From: Artemisia argyi
Taxonomy: Eukaryota > Streptophyta > Magnoliopsida > Asterales > Asteraceae
Reading direction: 5' to 3'
NCBI GenBank assembly: GCA_030686995.1
Contig: JARVZY010002386.1
Span: forward strand, 1-64,000
Length of the DNA stretch: 64,000 bases
Shown: piece after piece, positions 10,935 to 21,841 of the stretch
How the letters are laid out: each line of letters starts with the position of its first letter
Numbering within the stretch: position 1 is the stretch's first letter
The notes under the pieces: model-generated
What the model saw: only the letters and a program-made list of their open reading frames with translations
Databases searched by the model: none
What the model was told of the DNA's origin: nothing
Program-made: the position numbers and the translations under genes

Positions 10935-11782
10935 GTTGGCGCAACCCATCTCCCCAGGTCTGATGGGATTCCCGTTAGCGTGCCAACGGTGTCTCAGGAG
11001 GATAGCAACCTTTTAAGAAGGCTGAGTGAGGCTGGGGAGTTGGCGTCTACAGCTAGTAGCTCAAACCAAAGGTGTGCACATAGCATCTAGATGTCTTATG
11101 GATTTTTGTAGTTATAACTTGTATAAACTCATGGTTCTTTTGAATAATAACTTTTATCTTTTATTGTACGCCTAGTTATTTGTACTTAGATTGTTTTCTT
11201 TTGTGTAAAAGATCATCCAAGAGTCAAATTGAAACCGTGACATACTTAAAATGACTTATATTAAGTGCATAACTTAAAAAATCAAAAGTGTGAAGATAGA
11301 CTTGCGTTGTTTTGCAAAGACTATATTATATGACCAAGAGTCTTGGCTCGTCGATTGCTAAATATGTACAGTGTACATTATGTTGCGTATCCGTCGTGGG
11401 ATGCGCACTTTTAAACTTACTTCAGCGTCTTGAAAGTAAGGTGCTTAGCAAGGATATGTGATCCAATGTTGATGGGTTTGCAACCCTCTTACTCAACGAG
11501 TTAGTTAGTAGGTTTACTCATCCTTTCTGCCATCGTAGGTCTTAGTAAGTGCATGCACGCCATGTAGGCAAAATATAGAATAACAATATTGAGACATAAG
11601 TAAGAATGTAAGCAATAAAGTTAAATGTGTTATGGAATTAGCTAGAAACCACAACGTTTTATTAATACTTGCAAGTGTTTGAAAATAAAAGACAATTCCT
11701 AAAAAAGAAAATTCAAATACATAGGCATTTATTGAGCACGTACTAAAGTGCAGAGTTGTCTGTGCGTGGGCCGTAGCCCTTC
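10935..11782. other. Untranslated 3' part of the gypsy element
   Basis: There is no supported gene. The first 120 bases are GC-richer than the rest (CCCATCTCCCCAGG, TGGGATTCCCGTTAGCG) and may be a remnant of unknown origin; the remainder is ordinary A/T-rich sequence. It follows the integrase frame and is interrupted by the copia-1 LTR. Confidence 0.4.
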
Positions 11783-12535
11783 CTAAAGATAACATCTCTT
11801 GAGGTTGCAAATGTTCCAAGTGCGTGCTAGCGCATGGCCTTCCATGTCGCGCAACTTGTATGCACCATTGCCTAGTGCGTCTGTGACCTCATAGGGTCCT
11901 TCCCATTTAGGTCCAAGTTTGTTTGTGTCTTCTGCGTGGCTTGCATCATTGGCGCGGTATACGAAATCTCCTGGCCTGAAAGAAGTGTGTTTGACTTTTG
12001 CGTCATAATACTTCTTCATTTTTGACTTAGCTTTTGCTTCACGTATAGCAGCGCGTTCGCGCCTTTCGTCCAACAAATCCAAGTCTATGTGCCGCTCATC
12101 GTCATTCGTTGTGACATTTATTTCCGCTATGCGGATAGTTGGCATTCCAATCTCGGCTGGTATGACAGCTTCTGTCCCATAGACAAGAGAGAATGGTGTG
12201 TCTCCAGTACTGGTTTTTATTGTCGTGCGATGCGCCCATAGAACATGTGACAATTCATCTACCGACCTTCCTTTATGTTTGTCAAGGCGTGCTTTTATTC
12301 CTTCGCCCAAACTGCGATTCGCGCATTCAACCAAGCCGTTGGTTTGTGGGTGTTTAACTGAAGCAAAGTGTTGTATAATGTTTAATTGCGCGCACCAGTC
12401 TTTGAACGGGTTGTCACAGAATTGTTTTCCGTTGTCCGAAATAATCTCTCCAAGTAGTCCAAAGCGACACAATGTTGTCCCACACGAAGCGTTTGACTTG
12501 GTTGCCCGTGATGCTTGCCACTGCTTTTGCCTCAA
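11783..12535 (-). pseudogene. pol: Gypsy integrase, C-terminal half
   Basis: The frame shows RFGLLGEIISDNGKQF (second catalytic Asp), NGLVECANRSL with the catalytic Glu region, VLWAHRTTIKTSTGDTPF, YGTEAVIPAEIGMPT, and the C-terminal FRPGDFVYRAND...GPKWEGPYEV block of gypsy integrases. It overlaps the preceding frame by about 120 bases, showing a frameshift near 12480. Integrase would join element cDNA to host DNA; this copy is split. Confidence 0.8.
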
Positions 12536-13436
12536 TCCACTTAGTAAAATAATCTATAGCTACGATGAGGAATTTTAGCCCTCCCGCTGCAACCGGAAAG
12601 GGGCCTGCAATGTCAATGCCCCATTTATAGAATGGCCATGGTGAGGTGATGGGGGTTAGCTCTTGTTGTGGTCGGCGCGGAATTGGTCTGTGGACTTGGC
12701 AATCGCTGCATTTCTTTATCATGTCTCGCGCGTCGCGGTGCATAGTAGGCCAATAGTATCCTAACCGCAGGGCGCGAGCCACTACAGACCGTGGTCCTGA
12801 GTGCATGCTGCATGAGCCAGCGTGAATCTCTCGGAGTACGTAATCTACCTGGAGAGGTCCAACGCACTGGAGCCATGGTTGTAGGAATGAACGTCGATAT
12901 AGGATGCCATCTCGGAGTTCAAATCTCTGCGCTGTGCGCCGTACCCTACGAGCGTCCTTTTGATCTTGTGGTAAGATTCCTTTGCTTATAAATTCAATAA
13001 TAGGTGTCATCCACGTAGGATCCTGTTCTATCACCGTGGATATTTCCATCTCCGAGATTGATTTGTCTTTCAGAGTTTCCACCAATACCTGTTTTGATAG
13101 GTGCGCAAAGCTTGTAGATGCGATCTTGCTAAGCGCGTCAGCTTTCCTGTTTTCTCCTCTAGGGACTTGTTTGATGGTAAACCTATCAAAATTCTGAATT
13201 AAAGACTTGGTTTTTTCGAGGTATTGGACCATGTGTTCATCCTTGGCTTCATATTCCCCTAGCACGTGATTGGCTACCAGCCTGGAATCTACATTTGCCT
13301 CTAGGTTACGTATACCCATTTGAGTTGCAATGCGTAGTCCAGCAAGTAGGGCTTCATATTCTGCCTCATCATTTGTGGCTGTGAATTCGAAGCACAGTGC
13401 GTAAGTGAATTCCACTCCATCTGGATTAGTGAGCAT
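12414..13436 (-). pseudogene. pol: Gypsy archaeal-type RNase H and integrase N-terminal half
   Basis: The first part carries the second RNase H (ATNDEAEYEALLAGL, LEANVDSRLVANHVLGEYEA, VPRGENRKADALSKIA). The second part carries the integrase zinc finger (HAGSCSMHSG, CSDCQVHR) and the first catalytic Asp region (GIDIAGPFP, LIVAIDYFTKWIEA). The frame is lost after VKRFVWDNIV, just before the second Asp, and continues in the 11783-12535 frame. A tandem RNase H of this type is a Tat-clade hallmark. Confidence 0.8.
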
Positions 13437-13487
13437 AAGGCCTGCTCCTGATCCATCTACGCATGAGGATCCGTCTGTGAATAGAAC

Positions 13488-14231
13488 CTATGGTTCTTGT
13501 AATTCTACCTTGCTTGTTGAAGGTGGAATATCGGTATCTGGCTTCTCAATAATAAAGTCGGCTAATATCTGCCCCTTGATTGCAGTGCGTGGTCTATACG
13601 AGATGTTATACTCGCTCAATAGCACACTCCATTTTTGTAGCCATCCTGATGCGTCAGGTTTAGAGATAACTTGTTTGATAGGCTGGTCCGTTATGACAGC
13701 TATTGGGTGTGCCTGAAAGTATCTGCGCAGTCTTTTAGCTGCAAATATTAAAGCTAGGACCAGCTTTTCCATAGCAGTATAGTTAGTCTCTGTCTTCTTG
13801 AGTGCTTTGCTAACAAAGTATATGGGTGTTTGAACAGAATTTCTATCTGTCAATAATACCACGCTGACTGCTCCATGAGTTGCAGATAAGTACATGATCA
13901 ATTCTTCCCCTGGTCGGGGTGCGACAAGTTTGGGAAGTGCTGCAAGATGTTGCTTAAGTTGTTGGAAGGCTTCTTCCGCCTCCTTAGTCCAGCGAAAGTC
14001 TCCCTTTTTTGTGCACTTTGTGAGTGTCTTAAAGAGAGGGAGTGACTTGTCTGCTGATTTGGACAAAAAACGGTTTAGCCCGGCTAGCTTTCCGTTTAAT
14101 GACTGGACTTCTTTCAATGTGCGCGGTGAAGGGAGATCTATGACAGCTTTTGTTTTTTCTGGGCAAGGCTTGATGCCGTCAGGTTCTATTAAATATCCGA
14201 GGAACATGCCTTTGTCGCGCCAAAAGTGCAC
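13488..14231 (-). pseudogene. pol: Gypsy RT thumb and RNase H
   Basis: The frame reads FLGYLIEPDGIKPCPEK, NGKLAGLNRFLSKSADKSLP and FRWTKEAEEAFQQLK, then the RNase H part (LIMYLSATHGAVSVVLL, VSKALKKTETNYTAMEKL, ITDQPIKQVI). It overlaps the RT frame by about 40 bases in another frame, so there is a frameshift near 14215. Confidence 0.75.
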
Positions 14232-15062
14232 TTTTTGGGATTTAACTTCATGTTTATTTTTCCCAGTGTTTTAAATGTCTCCTCGATGTCGCGCACCAAT
14301 TCTTCCTTAGTATGACTCTTTATAACAAGGTCATCGACATAAACTTCCAGGTTGCGACCTACTTGCTTATCAAAGGACATGTCCACCAATCTCTGGTATG
14401 TTGCTCCCGCGTTCTTTAGACCAAAGGGAATTTTTGTGTAGCAATAGACCCCTTGACTTGTATGGAAGGCTGTTTTTTCTTCATCCTCCTCAACCATCTG
14501 AATTTGATGGTACCCTTTGTATGCGTCTAGGAAACATTTAAAGGGATACCCCCACAGAGATTCTATCTTCCAGTCTATTTCTGGTAGCGGGTAGCAGTCC
14601 TGTGGACATGCTTTATTAAGATCAGTAAAGTTTACGCACATTCTCCAGCTGCCATCACTCTTTTTTACCATTACTGGATTGGAAAGCCAATCATGGTAGT
14701 AGACTTCCCGCATGATGCCTGCGTCTACCAGTTTGTGTACTTCTTCCAAGATGGCTTTTGCGCGATCTGGGGCTTGGCCGCGCTTTTTCTGTCGTATTGG
14801 AGGAAATCCTTGTCGGATTTTCCGTGATAGATCGTGGTACTCCAGTCATGTGCTTTGGTTCCCATGCAAAGATATCTAGGTTCTTTTTCAAGAGTGCGCA
14901 CACAGCTGCTTTGCCTTTGTCAGATAGAGACCCTCCAATTGATATTTGTTGGTCTGGGTAATCAGGGTGAATGGCAACCTTTAGGTTTGGTATTTTAGCT
15001 GCGCGCTGTTCTGGAACCCTCTCCACTTCACTGGTTACTGTGTTGCATTCTTTAGGCGGCAT
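14189..15062 (-). pseudogene. pol: Gypsy reverse transcriptase
   Basis: Two frames (14691-15062 and 14189-14749) hold RT. Motifs: VKKSDGSWRMCVNFTDLNKACP, the FLDAYKGYHQI block with the first catalytic Asp, TAFHTSQGVYCYTKIPFGLKN, and YVDDLVIKSHT, the catalytic box. The upstream frame carries the linker from the protease (DIFAWEPKHMTGVPRS). A frame change near 14740 separates them. Confidence 0.8.
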
Positions 15063-15094
15063 AGTAGTATTGTAGAGGGTGACAATGCCCCCTT

Positions 15095-15559
15095 CTACTG
15101 GGAATTTGAGAATCCATGTGTTGTGGATGGTACAACGTGCATGGATGATATTCCAGGTCTCCCGATGATGCCGTTGTATGGTGAAGGAGACTTGATTATC
15201 ATGAAGTTTATCCAGGTTGCTGTAGAGTGCTGTTCATCACCAACGACTACGAGTAAGCGTAATTGCCCCATAGGCCATATCTTTTCTCCTGTGAAGCCAG
15301 TCAGCGATGTCGTGGCCGGAATTAACTGGCTTTGTATCTCAGGTCGCAGCCTCTTGAAACAGTGTTCATACAGAATGTCCGCGGATGCTCCTCCATCAAT
15401 ATACATGCGACGGATATCGTGTCCCCTAGTATGTATCTCAATGGTTAGCGGCTCTACTACTGCGTTGTCCGCAACTAGAGTGGGGAAGGATATTTCATTC
15501 CCAAAAGAGAATTTTTGACTGACCTTTTGCTTCGTCTTGCGCTGCCATGACTGTATCAT
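15095..15559 (-). pseudogene. Gypsy aspartic protease region
   Basis: The frame has YIDGGASADILYEHCFKRL, the Asp-protease active-site block in the DGG/DNGSSADIL form used by Tat elements, followed by TGFTGEKIWPMGQLRLLV and YNGIIGRPG. It lies between Gag and RT as expected. Length and motifs look normal, but neighbouring frames are broken. Confidence 0.7.
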
Positions 15560-15877
15560 GTAATAATGTCAGCCTTATCTTTGGATGGCTCTTTCTTACC
15601 TCCATTCTTTTGTTTATCCTTTCCTTCTTTAATATTTTTAACGAGATGATCCATTCTACCCTCCTTTACTAATTTGTCAATTTAGTTGTCGTAGTTGGAC
15701 ACACTCGTTAGTGGTATGGCCCTTTTGTCCATGGTATTCGCAGTATCCATTCCCTACACACTGATCCTCTGGAGTGCGCATTGGTGGGGGTTTTGGGAAG
15801 TTTGCGCCTTCTGTTACAAATATCTCCCTCGGAATTTTCGTGAGGGGGGTATACTTGTCATTATCTCGTCTGCTTCC
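15560..15877 (-). pseudogene. gag: Gypsy Gag tail with zinc knuckle, out of frame
   Basis: No long frame is open, but on the minus strand a stretch after the Gag stop at 15878 encodes YCEYHGQKGHTTNEC, the CCHC-like knuckle that normally ends Tat Gag, and then a Lys-rich linker. This is the C-terminal part of Gag cut off by stops. Confidence 0.55.
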
Positions 15878-17428
15878 CTAACTGCGATAATTCTTGCTGC
15901 GATTGCTCCTCTGATCATTGGATTGTCTCCTAGGCTGTTCTTGCTGCCTATAATTTGAGTAGCCTTTTTTACTATCCGCGGCAGCTGCTTCTCCTTGGAT
16001 AAAGGACCTTGTGCGCTTCATTAGTTCATCGAAGGTTTGGGGAACCTTATCATTTAATTTCCTAATGAGTTCTGGGTTATTAATCCCATTCATGAACCCT
16101 GAAATTTTTGGCACTTCAGGACACGCCTTGACGTGTATACATTCATCCTTAAAGCGCTCCACGTAAGCACTGGTTGATTCTCCTTGGCGCTGTTTCACTC
16201 TGGCCAGTTCAACAGGGTTCTTAGCGCACTTCCTTCTCTGAGTGAAGTTCAAGCGGAATGCTTTCCGCAACTCTTCAAACCCGTCTATGCTCCTTCGTGG
16301 AAGCTTGCTAAACCAAGTTCGCGCATTCCCTACTAATGTGGAGTTGAACATATGACACCACACAGGTTGTGGCCAATTTTCGATAGTAGCAGCGGATTCG
16401 AAAATTTTTAGGTGGTCATCAGGATCACCCGTTCCATCATATGTTTTAATATTGGTGGGCATGCGCCTTTTCTTGTGACCAGAGTAATCGCTGATGCGTC
16501 GTGTGAATGCATCAACTTTTTGGCGACGCCAAGGAAGAGATATGTCTTCGTCTTCTTCTTCGCGACGTCTTCCTTTGGACTTCCAATGTCCTGTCTCTTT
16601 GTCCTCGTTGTCCGAGGAGTCACTTGAGGAAAGGTCATCCCTTTTGCGGCGCTTGCGCCGTTTTTCCTCAGAGGAAGAGCTTGAGGGGCTTTCACTTGGG
16701 GAAATTCGTCTTCCCAATCTGTCATGAATTCTTCTGTTTCTAGACCTTGAAGAGCTCTCGCTTGGTGAGCGTTGTCGTCCAAGTCTGTCTTGTATCTTGC
16801 GACTACCAAGTCTGGAGTGAACGTTGGTACGCCTCTCACCGTCTTCGTATTCCTCCGAGTATTGTGAATCGGATGCTGTACCAAGTCTATCATGGACATT
16901 GCTACGTCTCTCATTATTTTCACGCTCCCCCCTCTGGTAGCGCGGTGGGGATGTTTCTGGGTTAAAGTTAAGCCGGGCTTGCAGGCTCTGGCTTGACCTT
17001 CTCCTTGCCTCCTCTTGCATAAGGCTAGTTAAAGCTTCGTAATTCTGTGACACAAAATTACTTAGCGTTAATTCAGGCGCGTCCTCTTCCAGCGCAACAA
17101 TATCTGCTTCTGGGTTAGGTCCCCTATCTCGATTAGGCGCGCCTGGTGGCACAGTGTTATCCACAATGGGTGCCGTTTGATGAGGAGTGTTGAAGAGAGT
17201 GCGCTGAAGTTCTTCAGCGCTTGGAACCACCGTGGTGGTTTGAGTAGTCCTTGTAGGTAGTTCTACCGTTGGGAGAATTAGGGTTGGGCCTAATTCTTGG
17301 TGACCAGGCGCGCTGGTTGTCCCAGAGGCCTGCCTAGAGGTCGAATCTTGGTGGTTCCTCCTCTGGGGGTCACCCCGTGTTTTTTCCAATTGCGGAGTCC
17401 GCTGGTTTGTGTTTTTGTTCTTCGTCAT
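15878..17428 (-). pseudogene. gag: Gypsy Gag
   Basis: The likely start is the ATG at 17428, which follows the PBS; the frame is open further upstream but that part covers the PBS and LTR. The N-terminal half is Pro/Thr/Ser/Arg-rich with four short repeats of an R-x-H-D/S-RLG type. The Gag domain begins near IKTYDGTGDPDDHLKIFES and includes NARTWFSKLP, FEELRKAFRLNFTQRRK and ESTSAYVERFKDE. The frame stops before the zinc knuckle (see 15560-15877). Confidence 0.75.
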
Positions 17429-17444
17429 TCTAGTTCTTAGTGTA

Positions 17445-17464
17445 GGGTCCCACGGATGGCGCCA
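17445..17464 (-). promoter_or_regulatory. Gypsy primer-binding site
   Basis: On the minus strand TGGCGCCATCCGTGGGACC lies two bases after the LTR end. The TGGCGCC core is the usual start of gypsy PBS sites; the exact tRNA is not clear. Confidence 0.65.
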
Positions 17465-17466
17465 CT

Positions 17467-17943
17467 TGTTGATACAAAAGTTGGGCGTTCCTTGTTTAGA
17501 TCCCTGTTCTCGTACCAATCAGACCTTAATGCTTGAGACCTGTGCACTAAGAAAGCAAACAAACACCGTTAGGCTTATCGTGGGATTGTCTCCCACGATT
17601 ATCCTCCGGCGTGAGAGTAAGTAATCGGTTTTAGGGTATGTAGAAGAGTTAGGGTTGTGAAGTCGTACCTTTAACGAGAGTGATAATTTTGTTTATATAG
17701 GCACGTAATCCTTATTTGATACGTGCTCCTTACTCTTCCATCTATATCCGGTTTGGTATATATCCCTTAAATAGGAGATATCTATATCCAAACCATAAAT
17801 AACTTTGGGTTAGGCTTTCGTGAGCCCAAACCGTTATCCTGCTGGCCCAAACCATTGTTATGATAGCCCACTCGTGGTGGGCTTAGGCGTTAGTAATGTT
17901 TATTATTTGGGTTCGTGACCTGAATATAGACTATACGTCATCA
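17467..17943 (-). repeat. Gypsy 5' LTR (about 477 bp)
   Basis: In plus-strand reading it begins TGTTGATACAAAAG next to the PBS and ends near CATACGTCATCA-type sequence (CTATACGTCATCA) at 17943, giving TG...CA ends with a short inverted repeat. The right boundary is an inference, because the partner LTR is not in the window. Confidence 0.6.
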
Positions 17944-18505
17944 ACGATAGAAACATAAATGGTTTTCAAAAGAGCAGGAAAAAAGAAGAGTGTTTAACCG
18001 ATCATATAACGTTAAAACCATTACTCTTTTGTTGTAAACATCATTGTTGGAAGATATGCAGTATTCTTTCGTTTTTTCAATATCTTAATATTTTGTGGTC
18101 TTGTCAAATATTAAATTTTCGACAATTGTTAAAATGCTTCAATTAAATTGATCATGTTTCATTTTTGAGTTGGTTAGTGTTTAAATGTATGTTTGAAAGG
18201 CGTTTATAACAAAGTATTTTAGTTTAAATGTGTTTGTGTTGTTAAACTTTAAGACATGTATATATGTTGATATAAAACTGTCCCCGATGCAATGCACCGA
18301 TATAATGCTAGTTTAATGAGATAGTATGTGTCAAAAAGTCCAAATTTGCAAATGTGTTTTTTCTGCACCGTCACTACATTTACCTCTCTTTCTGGACGTG
18401 TTGGTGAAGCATGAGACACCTTTACTGACTACGTTTTGACAGGACTCAGGAGTGACACATTTCCTCTATCGCATAGTCTTTTGTAATTTCTTGTAAAGCT
18501 TACTA
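17944..18505. other. A/T-rich intergenic DNA
   Basis: Nothing coding or structured is supported. The ORF on the minus strand near 18429-18674 has no recognisable motif and overlaps the MITE. Confidence 0.5.
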
Positions 18506-18981
18506 CAGTAAAATATTTATAAATTAATACTCGATAAATTAATAACTTCAATAAAATTAATAATTTATCTAGTCTTAACTTGCGATCAGTACAAATTTGG
18601 ACACCAATTGATAAAATTATAAGATACGGAGTAATAATTTTTTTGAAATCACAATGTATATATAATCGTCCCAACGAAACTATAAATTAATAATTACTAA
18701 AAAATTTCACAATTTCTTCAATACCTTAAACCTCGTAACATTCATTAATTTCTTCAATGCCTTTAATTCATAAAATGTTAATTGAAACTTTTTTTTTTTA
18801 ATTTATTTTTTTATCCTTAACTAGTATACATTATAACTAGTGTATTAGACTTAGAAATTTAAAGGTAATACATAAACCTCTTTAAATTAATAAATTACGA
18901 AGTATTAATTTATCGATATAACTCGCTAAATTAATAAAATATTCCGATCCCAATATCATTCATTCATAGAGGTTTTTACTA
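18506..18981. mobile_element. Emigrant/pogo-like MITE (about 475 bp)
   Basis: The left end CAGTAAAATATTTATAAATT and the reverse complement of the right end (AGTAAAAACCTCTATGAAT) match each other. They also match the known plant pogo-type MITE terminus, CAGTAAAACCTCTATAAATT. TA precedes the left end (18504-18505). Interior inverted copies of TAAATTAATA are present. There is no transposase. The right boundary is not clean. Confidence 0.55.
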
Positions 18982-19879
18982 GTATCAACCAAATAGAATC
19001 GTCTCTCACAGATTTATTTACACTTTCCTTTCTTAACCTTTTTGTATTTATTTATGTAGCTTATTTGTTTTCACTTTCATGATTTACATGTATCATAGAG
19101 AAGATTATATTTTATGCATCTCTTATTTACGTACTCATAACAAAATTCATTTTTCATAATCTATTTTGCGAAATCAGACTTTGAAAGATTTCATCCTTGG
19201 TTTAACCAATTAAGAACTATAGAACAAGAAAATTGAACATATTTCTATCTGCATGTGATTCTACGTGATGTTTTTTCTCTTTAAAAAATGCCAACTCAAT
19301 GTCAATGTCATCATCCAAAATGCAGACTCAAGTGACATGACAAAGTGTAGGAAAACAAAGGCCTCCATCTGATTCCCGCAAGAAAGATGTGACACATACA
19401 CAACCACCAGTTATTGATATTTAATAGAGTGTTCAACATCTCATTGCTCTCCAGAATTGTAAGGTACGGTATCTGAAAGGCTCAGCTAGTGATCAGCGTG
19501 TACATGAAACCGTTGAAATCATCCAAATCGTGACAATTTGGCCTAGTTTGGAAGGTCGAGGAGCATATTTCCAGCCAACCGATTTGTAAAATTGTGAGAA
19601 CATGAAACCCAATTGAGTATGTAGTCGCTTTACCAGTGTTAAAGTCGAACTATACTTTAAAATACATTTATATGTTTATTTGTTGATAATAAAATATAAG
19701 CTTCCTAGCTAACTAATTTATTAAAATTCAGCAAGTTTTATTAAAATGTGCATTTAGCAATTCACAACAATTGGATAATAACAATTATCGTATCCTTATG
19801 ACATGATAATTATCGTATCTTTATGACATAACATAACTTGCTGCCACGAAATTAAAATAGTATAAATATTAATTTGTGC
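18982..19879. other. Intergenic DNA downstream of the BAHD gene
   Basis: This is A/T-rich sequence without an ORF of note. On the minus strand it is the 3' flank of the acyltransferase gene and should hold its poly(A) signal; candidate AATAAA-like words occur (TTTATT in plus reading near 19737), but none can be singled out. Confidence 0.4.
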
Positions 19880-21193
19880 CTATGATGCATAGGTTTGGAT
19901 GTCAGGATCTTGTTCTAGTTGACGCATACGTTTTTCATCTAAATAAACCCATGCTTCTACGCCATCACCTTCTTGATCATCCATCAGGACCAACATATTT
20001 TGGGCTTCATATTTTCCCGTACTTTTCCAAACTGGTTTACCCCAACCAAAATCAGCGTTGTTGAAGAATCTGCACCAAGAACTGGCGATGTAGGCGTTAA
20101 CATCATCACTGGCGCTATATTTGTAGAACTCCAAAAACGGATTAACTAGGACTTCATATTCGTTCTCACCAGGCGTTTCTTTGGCATAACTGCTACCAAC
20201 TTTTTCGATTGAGTCACGCAAGAGGTTAAAGAAACCTTGGAGATTAATGTCGTGTCCTTCATTAGGCTCAACTTGCGAATTTGCTAGACTAACAAAATTC
20301 CCACATAAGTAATGAGGTAACTTAGGGACTACCTTATTTCTCAAGTTAACCGGTTGGGAAAAAGTACTCAATTTTTCATTATTGTTTAGCTTATCTATTC
20401 CCACAAAGGCTTTCCAAAATAGTGACTCAATAAGTAGCACTTTTGAAGGCCTATGACCCATACTATCCTTAAATGTGAGTTGTTCTCTCATTTTTGATAC
20501 TGCATCACCTTTAAATAAGAAAGTCCGAACCACAATATTCATGCCCATGCTTGATTTTGAAGCTATTGTGCTATGATGCAGACCTCTTTTTGGGTAGCGT
20601 TGGGGCACACCAAACTCAGGAAAATGTTTTTGTAACTCGAATGGTTTATCTAATTTTAGCCTAGTAGCCGCCCATTCATCAATGAATGTGGACATAGTGG
20701 ACATGTCTCCAACTTTATGTGATAGACATATACCAATTGCAATACTGCCACATTCAAAACCTGTGACTTTAACTGATAACAGCGGATCGTGAATTTCAGA
20801 AGCATCAACAATCCCCCACGGGTGAAAATCATGCAGCATTTTTAATTTCAACTCCCACGCTAGGCCTAGAAAATCCGTGAGTTTAAAATTTGCTTTGGCT
20901 TGGACATATAGAGCACCTTGATCACTACAATCGATGAAGGAATTGTGTCGGATATATCTCCCAGCGAATGGGTAAAAACCAGATAGTGTTTTTGATAGCG
21001 ATGTCTCAAGATGATTAAAGATGCTAGTATCATTGTTATTTTGTGCCTCTTGTGATACAGAGTAGTAGAGAACAAGAGGTACATTGACGTCTGGCTGTTG
21101 CTCATCAAAAAAAGATATGTTATAGTTACGAAGGGTGGATGGAGTTGGTATTGAGGGTTTCACAAGCTTAGAGGCATTGATTGTTATCTCCAT
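19880..21193 (-). CDS. BAHD acyltransferase, vinorine synthase-like
   Basis: This is a single-exon gene of 437 codons with a clean ATG and stop, the usual length for the plant BAHD family. BAHD enzymes move an acyl group from acyl-CoA to an alcohol or amine in the cytosol. The catalytic HxxxD motif is HKVGD (residues 159-163), and the structural DFGWG motif is present as DFGWGKP (381-387). Other family blocks are visible (LSGFYPFAGRY near 70, ESLFWKAF near 256, NLRNKVVPKLP near 283). The N-terminus (KLVKPSIPTP) and overall composition fit the clade of vinorine synthase, deacetylvindoline acetyltransferase and acylsugar acyltransferases; the substrate cannot be told. It is the only intact-looking host gene in the window. 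A TATA box lies 34 bp upstream of the ATG and a TA microsatellite with a MITE within 100-640 bp, which could affect its expression (inference). Confidence 0.93.
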   Translation of the reverse strand: MEITINASKLVKPSIPTPSTLRNYNISFFDEQQPDVNVPLVLYYSVSQEAQNNNDTSIFNHLETSLSKTLSGFYPFAGRYIRHNSFIDCSDQGALYVQAKANFKLTDFLGLAWELKLKMLHDFHPWGIVDASEIHDPLLSVKVTGFECGSIAIGICLSHKVGDMSTMSTFIDEWAATRLKLDKPFELQKHFPEFGVPQRYPKRGLHHSTIASKSSMGMNIVVRTFLFKGDAVSKMREQLTFKDSMGHRPSKVLLIESLFWKAFVGIDKLNNNEKLSTFSQPVNLRNKVVPKLPHYLCGNFVSLANSQVEPNEGHDINLQGFFNLLRDSIEKVGSSYAKETPGENEYEVLVNPFLEFYKYSASDDVNAYIASSWCRFFNNADFGWGKPVWKSTGKYEAQNMLVLMDDQEGDGVEAWVYLDEKRMRQLEQDPDIQTYAS

Positions 21194-21226
21194 TTTGTGT
21201 GCAAATGTTTTGGTCCTCTCTAGCTC

Positions 21227-21236
21227 TATTTATATA
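21227..21236 (-). promoter_or_regulatory. TATA box of the BAHD gene
   Basis: TATATAAATA on the minus strand, 34 bases before the ATG at 21193. The spacing leaves room for only a very short leader, so a start site a little downstream or another TATA is possible. Confidence 0.5.
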
Positions 21237-21286
21237 TTAGCTCAAAGACTTTTTTTTTTCTTTTTTTTGAACTAATATTAGCTCCA

Positions 21287-21290
<4 letters not shown>

Positions 21291-21350
<60 letters not shown>
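21291..21350. repeat. (TA)n microsatellite, left of MITE
   Basis: Thirty uninterrupted TA units directly abut the left end of the inverted-repeat element at 21351. Confidence 0.95.
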
Positions 21351-21352
<2 letters not shown>

Positions 21353-21759
21353 AAGACTTTTTGCGAGAACCACCTTATCTACGAGAACCGCGAAAACCAA
21401 CCAAAAACATACATGCACAACCTTTAAAATCAAAAAATTACATGCAAATAATCAATAATCGTACGTATCCACCTATTTTCTTTAATATCATCATGAACTC
21501 TTCCTCTTCTTTCATAAAAACCTTATACATGGCCGCAATATAGTCGTTGCACACCATATAAGAACATGCATGCACACCTTCAAAGAAAAATTTTGTTTAT
21601 CCAATTTTTCATCAAATTCTTAAGAACAACTATGTTTTTTTAAAAACATATATGTTCTTTTATGACATACGTGGAAAAATACAATTATTGAAGGCGTGCA
21701 TGTATATTTTTGATGGTTCTAGCAGTTCTCGCAGATAAGGTGGTTCTCGTAAGAAAGTC

Positions 21760-21763
<4 letters not shown>
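21351..21763. mobile_element. MITE inserted in a TA microsatellite
   Basis: The first about 70 bases and the reverse complement of the last about 70 bases match at roughly four positions in five. Shared blocks include CGAGAACCACCTTATCT, CGAGAAC and ATACATGCAC. The element is 413 bp, has no ORF and is bounded on both sides by pure TA tracts. The arrangement resembles the rice Micron MITEs, which sit within TA microsatellites. A TA target duplication as in Tc1/mariner cannot be told apart from the tract itself. Confidence 0.75.

Positions 21764-21836
<73 letters not shown>
21764..21836. repeat. (TA)n microsatellite, right of MITE
   Basis: Seventy-three bases of pure TA repeat. The ORFs of alternating Tyr-Ile across it are artefacts of the repeat. 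Confidence 0.95.

Positions 21837-21841
<5 letters not shown>

Larger units (their letters stand above)
10935..17943 (-). mobile_element. Ty3/gypsy retrotransposon of Tat type, 3' side truncated
   Basis: Minus-strand order: LTR (17467-17943), PBS with TGGCGCC, Gag, Asp protease, RT, RNase H, a second RNase H of archaeal type, integrase, and an untranslated 3' part cut at 10935 by copia-1. The RT-RNase H-integrase order defines Ty3/gypsy; the extra RNase H between RT-RNase H and integrase is typical of the Tat clade (Ogre/Retand relatives). The genes lie in several frames, so the copy is dead. The second LTR should lie left of copia-1, outside the window. Confidence 0.85.

Noticed and set aside
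15123..16965. Plus-strand ORFs across the gypsy element
   Set aside because: They are shadows of the minus-strand protease and Gag frames and show no family motif.
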